A stretch of DNA of 15,952 bases from DASQDN01 sp035630195 (GTDB taxonomy: Bacteria > Acidobacteriota > Terriglobia > Bryobacterales > Bryobacteraceae). The stretch is from assembly GCA_035630195.1 (NCBI GenBank), contig DASQLD010000727.1, positions 1-15,952 of the forward strand. Direction: 5' to 3'. A program made the translations under genes and the position numbers. Position 1 is the stretch's first letter. Every line of letters begins with the position of its first letter. The notes beneath the pieces are model-generated. The model saw only the letters and a list, made by a program, of their open reading frames with translations. It was not told the DNA's origin and made no database searches. Of this stretch, positions 1-7,412 are shown piece after piece.

Positions 1-740
1 CCGGCCCCATTCGCGACTTGCACAGCATGCGTCTCCTGGCAATGTTAGGGGACTCCGTGACAACGGATCACATCTCTCCAGCCGGCTCCATTCCAGTCGA
101 TACGCCGGCCGGAAAATATCTCATCGAGCAAGGTGTCAAGCCGGTCGATTTCAATTCGTATGGCGCACGCCGCGGCAATCACGAAGTAATGGTCCGGGGC
201 ACGCTTGCCAACATCCGACTTCGGAACCAGCTCGCGCCAGGTACTGAGGGCGGCTGGACGACCCACATCCCGAGCGGCGAAAAGATGTTCATCTATGACG
301 CCTCTGTAAAGTATGCGAGCCAGAGCGTACCTCTGATGATTATCGCCGGCAAGGAATACGGCTCGGGGTCCTCCCGCGACTGGGCCGCAAAGGGTGTTTT
401 GCTCCTCGGTGTGAAGGCGGTTATCGCGGAAAGTTTCGAGCGGATCCACCGGTCGAATCTGGTTGGGATGGGAGTAATTCCGCTGCAGTTTCTACCGGGC
501 CAGGGACGGGAGTCGCTCGCGCTCACCGGCCAGGAAACGTATAGCGTTGAGAATATTTACTCGGCAATCGAGAGTTCTAAACCTGCTCTAGTCCGAGCGA
601 TTGCGCCGGACGGAAAATCGACAGTTTTCGAAGTCATCGTCAGAGTGGATACGCCCCAGGAGCTAGAGTACTACCGAAATGGGGGGATTCTCCCGTACGT
701 GCTGCGGCAGGTCGCCGGAGCAGTTAGCAAAACCATGTAA
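1..740 (+). CDS. acnA: Aconitate hydratase, C-terminal part (5' end outside window)
   Basis: This is the end of aconitase, the [4Fe-4S] TCA-cycle enzyme that interconverts citrate and isocitrate in the cytoplasm. The frame is open from base 3 to the TAA at 738-740 and gives about 248 residues; the Met codon at 18 is internal. Seen directly: the segment LLAMLGDSVTTDHISPAG that opens the C-terminal swivel domain, then GKEYGSGSSRDWAAKG, which holds the substrate-binding Ser and Arg of the family, then ERIHRSNLVGMGV and the usual ending PYVLRQVAG. These motifs match the long AcnA/IRP type rather than AcnB, in which the domain order differs. The Fe-S cysteines lie upstream of the window and cannot be checked. 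A hairpin follows 29 bases after the stop, so this is probably the last gene of its transcript. Confidence 0.95.
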   Translation, partial: GPIRDLHSMRLLAMLGDSVTTDHISPAGSIPVDTPAGKYLIEQGVKPVDFNSYGARRGNHEVMVRGTLANIRLRNQLAPGTEGGWTTHIPSGEKMFIYDASVKYASQSVPLMIIAGKEYGSGSSRDWAAKGVLLLGVKAVIAESFERIHRSNLVGMGVIPLQFLPGQGRESLALTGQETYSVENIYSAIESSKPALVRAIAPDGKSTVFEVIVRVDTPQELEYYRNGGILPYVLRQVAGAVSKTM

Positions 741-768
741 GCAATTTCCAACATGGTAAAAATTACTA

Positions 769-791
769 AGCCCCAGGGGAACTCTGGGGCT
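769..791 (+). terminator. Hairpin downstream of aconitase, possible terminator
   Basis: A perfect 8-bp GC-rich stem, AGCCCCAG (769-776) with CTGGGGCT (784-791), encloses a 7-nt loop. It lies 29 bases after the aconitase stop. There is no run of T after it, so it is not a classical intrinsic terminator. It could be a 3'-end stabilising hairpin or a Rho-related end. The rest of 741-1010 is clearly AT-richer than the flanking genes, and I see no ORF, tRNA-like fold or repeat in it. Confidence 0.5.
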
Positions 792-1010
792 CTAGGGAAG
801 CGGTTGGGAGGGGGTACAGGAGTGAATCTTATCGAAGTAGTTAAGGTTGGACAGTTACCGCAGAGGTTTTGTTAGAGGATCAACCGATCTTCCCTGAGCC
901 TTACTGTTTTGCACACCAATGATGTTGCAAGTAAGCTGCCAAAAATTAACTAATTGATTCTACTAGATAACTTTGGTAAAGGTCCGTTGCATTTTGTAAA
1001 TATTACCGAC

Positions 1011-1934
1011 CTAATTAAACTTCTCAGTTAAAGTAATCGGTTCCCTCAGCCGGAAAGTCAGTCGCGTTTCGGCAGGTATTTCCGCCGCCTCGCCTCGACT
1101 CGCCATGACAGCCCCGGTTCCCGCGGCTCCTCCGACACCAGCACCGATTGCGGCCCCCTTGCCGCCGCCTGCGATTGCTCCGATTGCAGCCCCCAGACCC
1201 GCGCCAATTCCCACTTTCATCGCATCCTTTTTCGTACTCTTCTCGGCGGCTTTCGTAAAGCCCTCCGTTTGCAACCTAACGCGTTGCCCATCCGATGTGT
1301 TCAATCGCACCAATTCGAGTGCAAGACTAGCGGTTCCCTTTACCTTTCCGCCGCGATCGGCTTCCGCTACTCGACCTTCGATCCTTGCGCCGCGCTCTGC
1401 GATAACTGCGCCGTCCACGACGAGAGGACCGTCCAGCGTCGCACGGAAGCTGTCGCCGGTTTGCGACGTCGACGAGGAGAGCTTTTCGTCCACACGGACG
1501 CTCAGCAGTGTTCCGGCCGGGATTGTAACTGTCTTCGCCACTCTGGGCGACGCGACCGGCTTCGTTTCCGATGGCGGCGGAGGCATTGAGATCGTGGTCT
1601 GCGGCGGACCGGCCGGTGGTGTAGGCTCTGGCGTTGGCGTATTTTGTGGTTCGTGAATTGGGTTTGAGGCGCCATTTTTCGCCTCAGTAGAGGGCTTAAC
1701 AACGCTTTTCGCCACCGTCCGTGGCGATCTGCTGGACTTGGAGGGCGCGGGGGTAGCCGTCACTGGTTCGACGGGCGCTGGCGGAGGAGGGATCGCGGCG
1801 GACGCGGCCGGCGATTCCGCGACGACAGGCGGCGCCAGAGGTTGAACCGGATCCGGAGTCCGCTTGACCAGGAATACAGCAATAAGTGAGGCCAGCGCGG
1901 CTCCAAGGATGAAAGTGAGGACGGGTTTCATCAT
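1011..1934 (-). CDS. Membrane-anchored Pro-rich protein with Gly-zipper domain, unknown function
   Basis: The protein has 307 residues, or 306 if the second of two adjacent Met codons (1931) is used. Residues 4-23 form one hydrophobic N-terminal segment followed by KR, which suggests an inner-membrane anchor with the rest in the periplasm. Residues 26-131 are a low-complexity Pro/Ala/Ser linker. Residues 135-225 look like a compact beta domain beginning IPAGTLLSVRVDEKLSS, with GARIEGRV at about 182-189. Residues 241-275 are a Gly-zipper of repeated GAxxGA units, followed by IPAETRLTFRLREPI. This architecture is frequent in Acidobacteriota as hypothetical proteins. The IPAGT...GARIEGRV stretch faintly resembles VirB10/TrbI-type beta domains, but no secretion genes are near. 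A GAGAG Shine-Dalgarno sits 5 nt before the second ATG and only 2 nt before the first. The gene is divergent from dus. The function is unknown. Confidence 0.8.
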   Translation of the reverse strand: MMKPVLTFILGAALASLIAVFLVKRTPDPVQPLAPPVVAESPAASAAIPPPPAPVEPVTATPAPSKSSRSPRTVAKSVVKPSTEAKNGASNPIHEPQNTPTPEPTPPAGPPQTTISMPPPPSETKPVASPRVAKTVTIPAGTLLSVRVDEKLSSSTSQTGDSFRATLDGPLVVDGAVIAERGARIEGRVAEADRGGKVKGTASLALELVRLNTSDGQRVRLQTEGFTKAAEKSTKKDAMKVGIGAGLGAAIGAIAGGGKGAAIGAGVGGAAGTGAVMASRGEAAEIPAETRLTFRLREPITLTEKFN

Positions 1935-1948
1935 AGCTCTCAGCTATG
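1932..1948 (-). promoter_or_regulatory. Perfect 7-bp hairpin covering the start codon
   Basis: On the minus-strand mRNA this stretch reads CATAGCTGAGAGCTATG. It is a perfect 7-bp inverted repeat with a GAG loop. The first ATG of the Gly-zipper protein forms the 3' end of the stem, and the GAGAG ribosome-binding site lies across the loop and stem. It could limit translation initiation, or as DNA it could be an operator in the short gap between this gene and dus. Either role is inference. Confidence 0.4.
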
Positions 1949-2003
1949 TTAAACGTATCGCGCAGCCAAGGGGTTGCGGACAACGGTGTTCAATAATAGA
2001 GAC

Positions 2004-3017
2004 ATGGCGCAGTTTCCAACGGAATACTCGGTGGGACCGGTGCGCATCGCCCCGGCAACCGTACTGGCGCCGATGGCCGGTGTGACCGACACAGTTTTCC
2101 GGCGACTGATCCGCGGCCAGGGCGGATGCGGATTAATGATGACCGAGTTCACCAGCTCGCACGGTGTCGTCAACTCCAAAGGGGCTCGGCGACCGACTTT
2201 CGCGATGCGATACCTTGCCTTCGAGGAACAGGAACGCCCGATTTCAGCACAGCTCTTCGGCTCCGATCCGGACGTGATGGCCGAGGCTGCCCGTGTCTGC
2301 GAGGGACTAGGGTTTGACATCGTCGACATCAACTTCGGTTGTCCCGTCAACAAAGTCGTAAAATGCAACGGCGGATCAGGATTGCTTCGCGATCTTCCGC
2401 TCGTCGAGACGATCCTGACAAAGGTCCGGCAAGCAATCGCGATTCCACTTACGTGCAAGTTCCGGGCAGGGTGGAACGACAAAGAACTTGTCTTTCAAGA
2501 GATGGCGAAACTGGCAGAGGACTGCGGTCTACAAGCAGTTGCTCTCCATCCCAGGACGCGCGAACAGGGCTATAGTGGCAAGGCCGACTGGGCACGTATC
2601 GCGGGCGCAAAGGCGGCGGTTCGAATTCCGGTGATTGGCAATGGTGACATTCTTACTCCGGAAGATGCCGTTCGCATGGTTGAGGAGACGAATTGCGATG
2701 CTGTGATGATCGGCAGAGCAGCCTCGTCTAATCCGTGGATCTTCGCGCAAATTCAGGAATATCTGGCCACGGGTTCGTATCGCATTCCTCACGATCGCGA
2801 GCGCTATGAGCTGATGCGCCACTACTATACTTTGCTCGTCGAACGCGGCGAACCCGACGCCATCGGAAAGATGAAGCAGTTCGCAACATATTTCACCCAC
2901 GGAATCCGGAATGGCTCCAAGCTGCGTGTCGAGATTTATCAGACGAAAGACACCGCTGAGATTCTCGATCGCGTGGATGCCTTTTTCAGCCAGGAGCTGG
3001 AGGCTGTCCCCGCTTGA
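2004..3017 (+). CDS. dusB: tRNA-dihydrouridine synthase (DusB-like)
   Basis: This FMN enzyme uses NADPH to reduce uridines in the D-loop of tRNA to dihydrouridine, in the cytoplasm. Its 337 residues match the family. Seen directly: APMAGVTDTVFRRL (22-35), the FMN-barrel entry; DINFGCPVNKVVK with catalytic C113; CKFRAGW with K152; LHPRTREQGYSG with H182 and R184; IGNGDI (211-216) and MIGRAA (235-240) for the FMN phosphate. The C-terminal helical tRNA-binding part follows. The frame is open to a TTG at 1974, but the ATG at 2004 starts at the usual family N-terminus and has a purine-rich AGAGA in front, so I chose it. The stop codon overlaps the start of rnhA, so the two are co-transcribed. The DusB subgroup, rather than DusA or DusC, is judged by overall motif pattern only. 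Confidence 0.93.
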   Translation: MAQFPTEYSVGPVRIAPATVLAPMAGVTDTVFRRLIRGQGGCGLMMTEFTSSHGVVNSKGARRPTFAMRYLAFEEQERPISAQLFGSDPDVMAEAARVCEGLGFDIVDINFGCPVNKVVKCNGGSGLLRDLPLVETILTKVRQAIAIPLTCKFRAGWNDKELVFQEMAKLAEDCGLQAVALHPRTREQGYSGKADWARIAGAKAAVRIPVIGNGDILTPEDAVRMVEETNCDAVMIGRAASSNPWIFAQIQEYLATGSYRIPHDRERYELMRHYYTLLVERGEPDAIGKMKQFATYFTHGIRNGSKLRVEIYQTKDTAEILDRVDAFFSQELEAVPA

Positions 3018-3454
3018 AGCAGGTACAACTGATCACGGATGGGGCCTGCATCGGCAATCCCGGGCCCGGCGGCTGGGCGTGCATTCTCCGGCACGGCGAT
3101 AAAAAGAAAGAAATGTGTGGCGCGGAGCGGCAGACAACGAACAACCGCATGGAACTCACCGCCGCAGTGAAAGGGCTTACTGAGCTCCGCGAGCCTTGCG
3201 AAGTTGAGATTGTCACCGATTCGCAGTATGTGAAAAACGGGATCACGAAATGGATCGCGAACTGGAAACGCAACGGTTGGCGCACCTCCGACAAAAAGCC
3301 CGTATCCAATCAGGATCTTTGGGAAGAACTTGACCGTCAGAATGCTCGTCACAAGACCGTTTGGTCATGGACGAAGGGACATGCAGATCACGTAGATAAC
3401 AATCGCTGCGACGAACTGGCGACAAACGCAGCCCGCACGCAAACTGGCTGCTAG
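3014..3454 (+). CDS. rnhA: Ribonuclease HI
   Basis: RNase HI cuts the RNA strand of RNA-DNA hybrids, removing R-loops and primers. The 146 residues are the normal length for a single-domain bacterial enzyme. All catalytic residues are visible: D9 in ITDGAC, E47 in NNRMELTA, D69 in VTDSQYV, H123 in KGHADH and D133 in RCDELA. The basic handle segment WKRNGWRTSDKKPV (84-97) is present, so the enzyme has its own substrate-binding protrusion. The start is a TTG (3014-3016) that overlaps the TGA of dus, and a GGAGG (2999-3003) lies 10 nt before it. Translation is probably coupled to dus. The gene ends tail-to-tail with the hydrolase on the other strand, their stop codons sharing CTAG at 3451-3454. 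Confidence 0.95.
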   Translation: MKQVQLITDGACIGNPGPGGWACILRHGDKKKEMCGAERQTTNNRMELTAAVKGLTELREPCEVEIVTDSQYVKNGITKWIANWKRNGWRTSDKKPVSNQDLWEELDRQNARHKTVWSWTKGHADHVDNNRCDELATNAARTQTGC

Positions 3455-4311
3455 AGTCTTAGCTGCTGTTTGAGCCACTCCATTCGATCCCGTACCGCTT
3501 TGTCGTTCAGGCCATGTTCCGTCTCATACCAGATTACTTTCTTCGGTGAGCTGGTGGCGTTGATGCTAGCCTCTGCGCGCTCTTTCGGAACGTGGTGATC
3601 CTTGGTTCCGAACTGCAGTAACACCGGAGCCGGCGCGGCTTTCGAAAGGTGTTCCGTCGCGTCCATTGGTTTGAGCTTTCCTATGAACTCAGACCGCTCC
3701 GGTTCGGGCATCTTCGGCCCATAAAGATACCAATGGCTCATTTGATTCGTGAACGCCTGCAGCGCGTACATAGTCGGACGTCTGTCAACGGTTATCAGAA
3801 TCGACCCATACATCGCGCCGAAATCGTGACCGACCAACGCAACTCGCGTCTTGTCGACATCGGGTTGACTGAGCAGCAGGTCCAGCTCACGACGCAGATC
3901 TCGTACCGCGCGCGCCGAAGCTTCAAAATCATCCGATCTCTTGCGTGTAGGGAACCATTTCGGTTCGGACCACATTGTCTCGGGGAGCAGGCTTATGACA
4001 CCGAGTTGCGCGAGCTCCACCGCCTGTCCCAGGTACTGCGTGCGGTTCGAATCGTGCTCCTCGGGAGCATACCAATGGACCATCAATGCGGCGGGATGTT
4101 TGCCTTTGTTCGCCGGCACTACCAGATAGGCAGCTTTGCGGGCGCCGGAGGAACTGTCGTAAGTGATATCGCGCACTTCCACTCCTTGACGCTTTTCAAC
4201 CTTCGTCACCCTGATGTCAAACGGAGCAGATGCGTTGTAGTCGTAAATTCCGAATGCCAGTAGCAAAAGTCCAAGCATCGATTGCTTTACCCAGGCATTG
4301 CGGCCAGGCAC
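3451..4311 (-). CDS. Exported dienelactone-hydrolase-like alpha/beta-hydrolase with Asp nucleophile position
   Basis: The protein has 286 residues and an alpha/beta-hydrolase fold. The N-terminus has basic residues, then LGLLLLAFGIY, then NASA, which fits a signal peptide or membrane anchor. The nucleophile elbow is G161-H-D-F-G165 in VALVGHDFGAMYG, so the expected catalytic residue is D163. The likely acid is D238 in GTKDHHVP and the His is H266 in TEHGLND. Classical dienelactone hydrolase has Cys and most esterases Ser at this spot. Asp there is known from haloalkane dehalogenases and epoxide hydrolases, which form an ester intermediate. The GTG start at 4311 overlaps the upstream gene by 25 nt. 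An ATG at 4278 (residue 12) is an alternative and would leave an 8-nt gap. It is the last gene of the four-gene minus-strand unit. The substrate is unknown; a sugar lactone or ester is a guess from context. Confidence 0.85.
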   Translation of the reverse strand: MPGRNAWVKQSMLGLLLLAFGIYDYNASAPFDIRVTKVEKRQGVEVRDITYDSSSGARKAAYLVVPANKGKHPAALMVHWYAPEEHDSNRTQYLGQAVELAQLGVISLLPETMWSEPKWFPTRKRSDDFEASARAVRDLRRELDLLLSQPDVDKTRVALVGHDFGAMYGSILITVDRRPTMYALQAFTNQMSHWYLYGPKMPEPERSEFIGKLKPMDATEHLSKAAPAPVLLQFGTKDHHVPKERAEASINATSSPKKVIWYETEHGLNDKAVRDRMEWLKQQLRL

Positions 4312-5267
4312 TTTTGAACGTTGGCTTCTTCAAGATCGAGTTGCTTCGCCTTCGGCAAAACCGATAGCAGGGGCAGCTTAGTGTGATTGGCGTGAACCAT
4401 ACGCATTGTGCGCGCTAGATACAAGCCGTTCCGTTCCGGAAATGTCGCCCGATACTTATCCGTAAAGACCGGTACCGCGAGCGGATCCCGCGTGATCATT
4501 TCGAGCAACAATCGCGTAGACGGACGCTGTTTTCGAACGATAGCAACAATCTCCGGGATGTTGAGAAAACCATCGCCGATCGGAACTTCTGACAGAAGAA
4601 ATCCGTCGCGATACAAGCCCACACCCACGTCTTTGACATGAACGGACAACGCATAAGGCGCAAGTTTCCGGACAACCTCCATCGGGTCGTCCAATAGAGA
4701 AATGTTATTGCCCGTGTCGAGGCATACGCCAAGATAGGGCGAGCTATAGGACTTGAGAAGCTTCAACATCTCATCAAGCGTCCAGTCCTTGTGGTTCTCG
4801 AGTGCCAGTGGTAAGCGCAGTTTGTCCGCTATCGTAACAGCTCGCGAGAGCGCCGCCTTTGAGTCTGCAACGAATTTCCGCCATTCACTTAGAGTCGAGA
4901 ACGTCTCATACCGGCGTCCCGATAGACATCGGGACCGCAGACACGCTGCATCGACGCGTTTTGCCGCCTCGACCATGGCGATGAAACCTGTCATGTCTAC
5001 CTGCGGGAGGGGCGCCATGACTTCTATGTACATCCCCGTCTGCTGCAAGCGCGATTTGACCCTATCGAGATACTCTGGCTCAATCGATGTTAGCGTTGTC
5101 TGAACGCCTGCAGCGCCGAGTTTGTCGCAATGATCGAGGAACTCAATGGTGTCAGTGAACCGTCGCACGGTCATATACGACGTCGTCGCGACACCGAGCG
5201 CGGACCGCTTGGGCGCGCGAGCCGCAAAGGCCGTCGCGCCGCAGGCGAGAAAACTCCTTCGCGTCAT
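4287..5267 (-). CDS. Tat-exported sugar phosphate isomerase/epimerase-like TIM-barrel protein
   Basis: The 326 residues belong to the xylose-isomerase-like TIM-barrel superfamily (AP endonuclease 2 fold). Members isomerise or epimerise sugars and ketoses, and some cleave 3-keto-glycosides by beta-elimination. The N-terminus MTRRSFLACGATAFAARA has a twin-arginine pattern, pointing to export in folded form. Four metal-ligand positions are visible: E157 in LALENHKD, D184 in CLDTGNN, H210 in SVHVKDV and E256 in LLLEMI, so a catalytic divalent metal is expected. The ATG overlaps the TGA of the Gfo/Idh gene (ATGA, 5264-5267), which implies translational coupling. A Gfo/Idh enzyme beside an epimerase of this kind is a recurring pair in inositol and 3-keto-sugar pathways. 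The exact substrate cannot be told. It is not a phosphosugar enzyme if it really acts outside the cytoplasm. Confidence 0.88.
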   Translation of the reverse strand: MTRRSFLACGATAFAARAPKRSALGVATTSYMTVRRFTDTIEFLDHCDKLGAAGVQTTLTSIEPEYLDRVKSRLQQTGMYIEVMAPLPQVDMTGFIAMVEAAKRVDAACLRSRCLSGRRYETFSTLSEWRKFVADSKAALSRAVTIADKLRLPLALENHKDWTLDEMLKLLKSYSSPYLGVCLDTGNNISLLDDPMEVVRKLAPYALSVHVKDVGVGLYRDGFLLSEVPIGDGFLNIPEIVAIVRKQRPSTRLLLEMITRDPLAVPVFTDKYRATFPERNGLYLARTMRMVHANHTKLPLLSVLPKAKQLDLEEANVQKCLAAMPG

Positions 5268-6601
5268 GACAGAAGCGATTTCAGTACGGAGTCCCAGGGC
5301 TTTCGGTAAGGCCGCTCCAGCATGGCCGAGGCTTCTTTATTGTTCGCAATCTGCTCTTTCTCGGCGTCCCACTCGATCAGGCTCTTCGTTCGGAGGGAGA
5401 TATTAGCCAAGTGGCAGGTGGTTGCCGTGTAGTGGCCGTCCTCTGCGGATGCGATTGTCTTCTGGCGTGTCTTGATCGCGTCCAGGAAGTTGCGCACGTG
5501 AAGGTCGAACTGTTCAGGCGACGATCCGGCAACTTGCATAGCCTCGGTCCACGGCTCAGGTTTCTTTTCAACTCGCTGTGGCCCTCCGGCTGTTTGTCCT
5601 CGAAACTGGGGGATGGCGTTGTTCGGATCGCTCTTCATGTCCGAAACGACTCTCAGCATCGGTCGCTCGATGACCATGCTGCCTTTCGTTCCGAAGAATT
5701 CGAGCGATCCACCGCGCGTGCCGGCGCTCGCTTCGCGAATAGAGTACTGCATGTTCACGCCGGGGTACTCGATGATGCAGTCCTGCGTATCCGGAGTCTC
5801 GCCATTATCTTCGAGGGCGCGACGTCCTCCAAATGAGCAGATTCGCTGCGGCCCTTTGAAGCCGAGATACCACTGCACGATATCGATGGTGTGAGCGCCG
5901 AGATTCGTCATCTGTCCGCCGGAGTAGTCCCAGAACCATCGGAAATGATAAATCCCTCGCTTCGGATTGAAAGGCCTTTTCGGCGCAGGACCCAGCCACA
6001 TGTCGTAATCGAAATCACTTGGCGCGGCGGCGTCGGGGGGAGCGCCGAAGCCAGGATAAACGTTACGAAACGCTCCGGAACGAACCGCGTGGACTTTGCC
6101 GATGTGACCCTTGGCGATCAAATCTTTGCCCTGATGATAGTGTCGACCGCTCCGCTGTTGTGTGCCGACCTGCACGACCCGGTTATGTTTTTTGGCTACC
6201 TGCGCGAGCCATCGACCTTCCTTCACAAACACGCTGAGGGGTTTTTCAACATAGACATCTTTACCAGCGGCGCAGGCCATCATGGACATGAGGCAGTGCC
6301 AGTGATCGGGCGTAGATACCACCACCGCTTGAACGTCCTTATCGTCGAGAAGCTTCCGAAAATCCCGATAACCTTTGGCCTTTCCGCCACATTCCGCGAT
6401 ACCTTGTTCAAGGCGAGGCTGATACGTCTCGCTCATCGCCACCATTTCGACGTCCTTCTGATTCTTGAAGTCGTAGACGTGTTGGGCGCCGATCAGGCCG
6501 TATCCAACAAATCCGACGCCAACCCGATCATTGGCGCCCAGTATGCGGCTGTAGGATGCGGCAGTCGCGGCCGCAATCATGTGACGTCTGGTAACCGACA
6601 T
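5264..6601 (-). CDS. Tat-exported Gfo/Idh/MocA family NAD(P)-dependent oxidoreductase
   Basis: The 445 residues form a two-domain oxidoreductase that oxidises or reduces a sugar, polyol or sugar derivative with a nicotinamide cofactor. Seen directly: the twin-arginine motif TRRHMI (4-9) followed by a short Ala-rich stretch; the Rossmann motif GFVGYGLIG with G33, G35 and G38; STPDHWH (96-102); EKP at 119-121 with the family's catalytic Lys K120; and GGQMTNLGAHTIDIVQW with H237 and D240 in the substrate domain. It ends in RPYRKPWD, seen in many secreted planctomycete and acidobacterial members. Tat export allows the protein to fold around its cofactor before leaving the cytoplasm, as in glucose-fructose oxidoreductase. 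A G-rich ribosome-binding site lies within the end of the channel gene, 3 nt upstream, and the downstream epimerase overlaps it by 4 nt. The substrate is unknown. Confidence 0.92.
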   Translation of the reverse strand: MSVTRRHMIAAATAASYSRILGANDRVGVGFVGYGLIGAQHVYDFKNQKDVEMVAMSETYQPRLEQGIAECGGKAKGYRDFRKLLDDKDVQAVVVSTPDHWHCLMSMMACAAGKDVYVEKPLSVFVKEGRWLAQVAKKHNRVVQVGTQQRSGRHYHQGKDLIAKGHIGKVHAVRSGAFRNVYPGFGAPPDAAAPSDFDYDMWLGPAPKRPFNPKRGIYHFRWFWDYSGGQMTNLGAHTIDIVQWYLGFKGPQRICSFGGRRALEDNGETPDTQDCIIEYPGVNMQYSIREASAGTRGGSLEFFGTKGSMVIERPMLRVVSDMKSDPNNAIPQFRGQTAGGPQRVEKKPEPWTEAMQVAGSSPEQFDLHVRNFLDAIKTRQKTIASAEDGHYTATTCHLANISLRTKSLIEWDAEKEQIANNKEASAMLERPYRKPWDSVLKSLLS

Positions 6602-6604
6602 GGT

Positions 6605-7378
6605 TCATACCCCCGGCCGTAGGAAACGGCCTATTAACGATTGATACAGCGCTCCACCAGCGATCCCGCCGATAAGGGGCGCGACTATAGGTACAAGAAA
6701 CTGGTTTGTACCATCGGTAAGACCATTGTTGGGAAAGCCGGCCAGCACGGTGAATAGACGAGGCCCGAAGTCGCGTGCGGGATTGATCGCATAACCGTGC
6801 AGGCTGCCGAACGACATACCGATAACTACAACTATCAATCCGACAAGCAGAGGCGCGATGTAAGGAGGCGGAGCGATGTTGTTCTCGTCGGATAAGGCGA
6901 ACACTAGCAGAACGAGTAAGGCGGTTCCGATTACCTGGTCAAGGAAGCCCGTCATCGGCAGCGTGGGGAATGCCGGAAAGGTCGTAAAAACGCCGGCCGT
7001 GCGACCTAAATCTGGATCGAACTTGAGAAACGCGGCTCGGTAGTTGAGATAAGTCAGAGCCGCGCCCAGAAATCCGCCGATGACTTGAGCCACGCAGTAC
7101 GGAGCGACCTTGCTCCACGGGAAGCCACGGAAGGCAGCGAGCGCTACCGTGACCGCCGGGTTGAGGTGAGCTCCGCTTACCTTCGCTGTGAGGTAAATAG
7201 CCATCGTGACGCCGAGGCCCCAAGCAATCGTTATATTCGTAAAACCGCCGTTCACGATTTCGGCAGGCACACCCTGTCCGAACAGTACAACCATCGCCAC
7301 TACGCCTGTGCCGAACAAAACAAGCACGAATGTTCCGAACGCTTCTGCAAGCACTTCAACAAGGAGGGGGGTGGGCAC
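6605..7378 (-). CDS. glpF: MIP-family channel, aquaglyceroporin (glycerol facilitator type)
   Basis: The gene encodes a 257-residue channel with six membrane helices and two half-helices, for passive passage of glycerol or another small polyol, and water, across the inner membrane. Both NPA boxes are present: GAHLNPAVTVA (N73-A75) and YAINPARDFGPRL (N199-A201). The Asp after NPAR (D203) is the mark of the glycerol-conducting branch; water-only aquaporins usually have another residue. The frame is open to 7576, but the added 66 residues are polar, overlap the divergent esterase start and are not channel-like. I therefore place the start at the GTG of 7378, nine residues before the first helix LAEAFGTFVLVLFGTG. 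No clear Shine-Dalgarno precedes it. This is the first gene of the minus-strand unit and only 3 nt before the Gfo/Idh gene. The symbol glpF is by type; no glycerol kinase or dehydrogenase is present here. Confidence 0.9.
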   Translation of the reverse strand: MPTPLLVEVLAEAFGTFVLVLFGTGVVAMVVLFGQGVPAEIVNGGFTNITIAWGLGVTMAIYLTAKVSGAHLNPAVTVALAAFRGFPWSKVAPYCVAQVIGGFLGAALTYLNYRAAFLKFDPDLGRTAGVFTTFPAFPTLPMTGFLDQVIGTALLVLLVFALSDENNIAPPPYIAPLLVGLIVVVIGMSFGSLHGYAINPARDFGPRLFTVLAGFPNNGLTDGTNQFLVPIVAPLIGGIAGGALYQSLIGRFLRPGV

Positions 7379-7397
7379 GCAGAGAAGTTTATCATCG

Positions 7398-7412
7398 CGG
7401 CGCCCTGCGCCG
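7398..7412. promoter_or_regulatory. Palindrome in the divergent channel/esterase promoter gap, possible operator
   Basis: CGGCGC (7398-7403) and GCGCCG (7407-7412) form a perfect inverted repeat around CCT. It lies in the 61-base gap between the channel gene (start 7378, leftward) and the esterase (start 7440, rightward). Position and symmetry fit a repressor site serving both directions. No regulator gene is in the window, so this is a guess. A GC palindrome this short can also arise by chance in such DNA. Confidence 0.25.

Noticed and set aside
741..1010. AT-rich gap searched for a tRNA, small RNA or mobile-element end.
   Set aside because: Apart from the hairpin at 769-791 I found no cloverleaf, inverted terminal repeat or coding frame.
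1105..1656. A 183-residue plus-strand open frame rich in Pro and Ala.
   Set aside because: It is the mirror of the Pro/Ala linker and Gly-zipper of the minus-strand gene; it has no domain, and its composition follows from the other strand.
3649..4263. A 204-residue plus-strand open frame.
   Set aside because: It is fully antisense to the alpha/beta-hydrolase, whose catalytic motifs are clear; no motif is visible in this frame.
5891..6622. A 243-residue plus-strand open frame.
   Set aside because: It is antisense to the Gfo/Idh gene, which has all family motifs. A long open frame opposite a GC-rich gene is expected.
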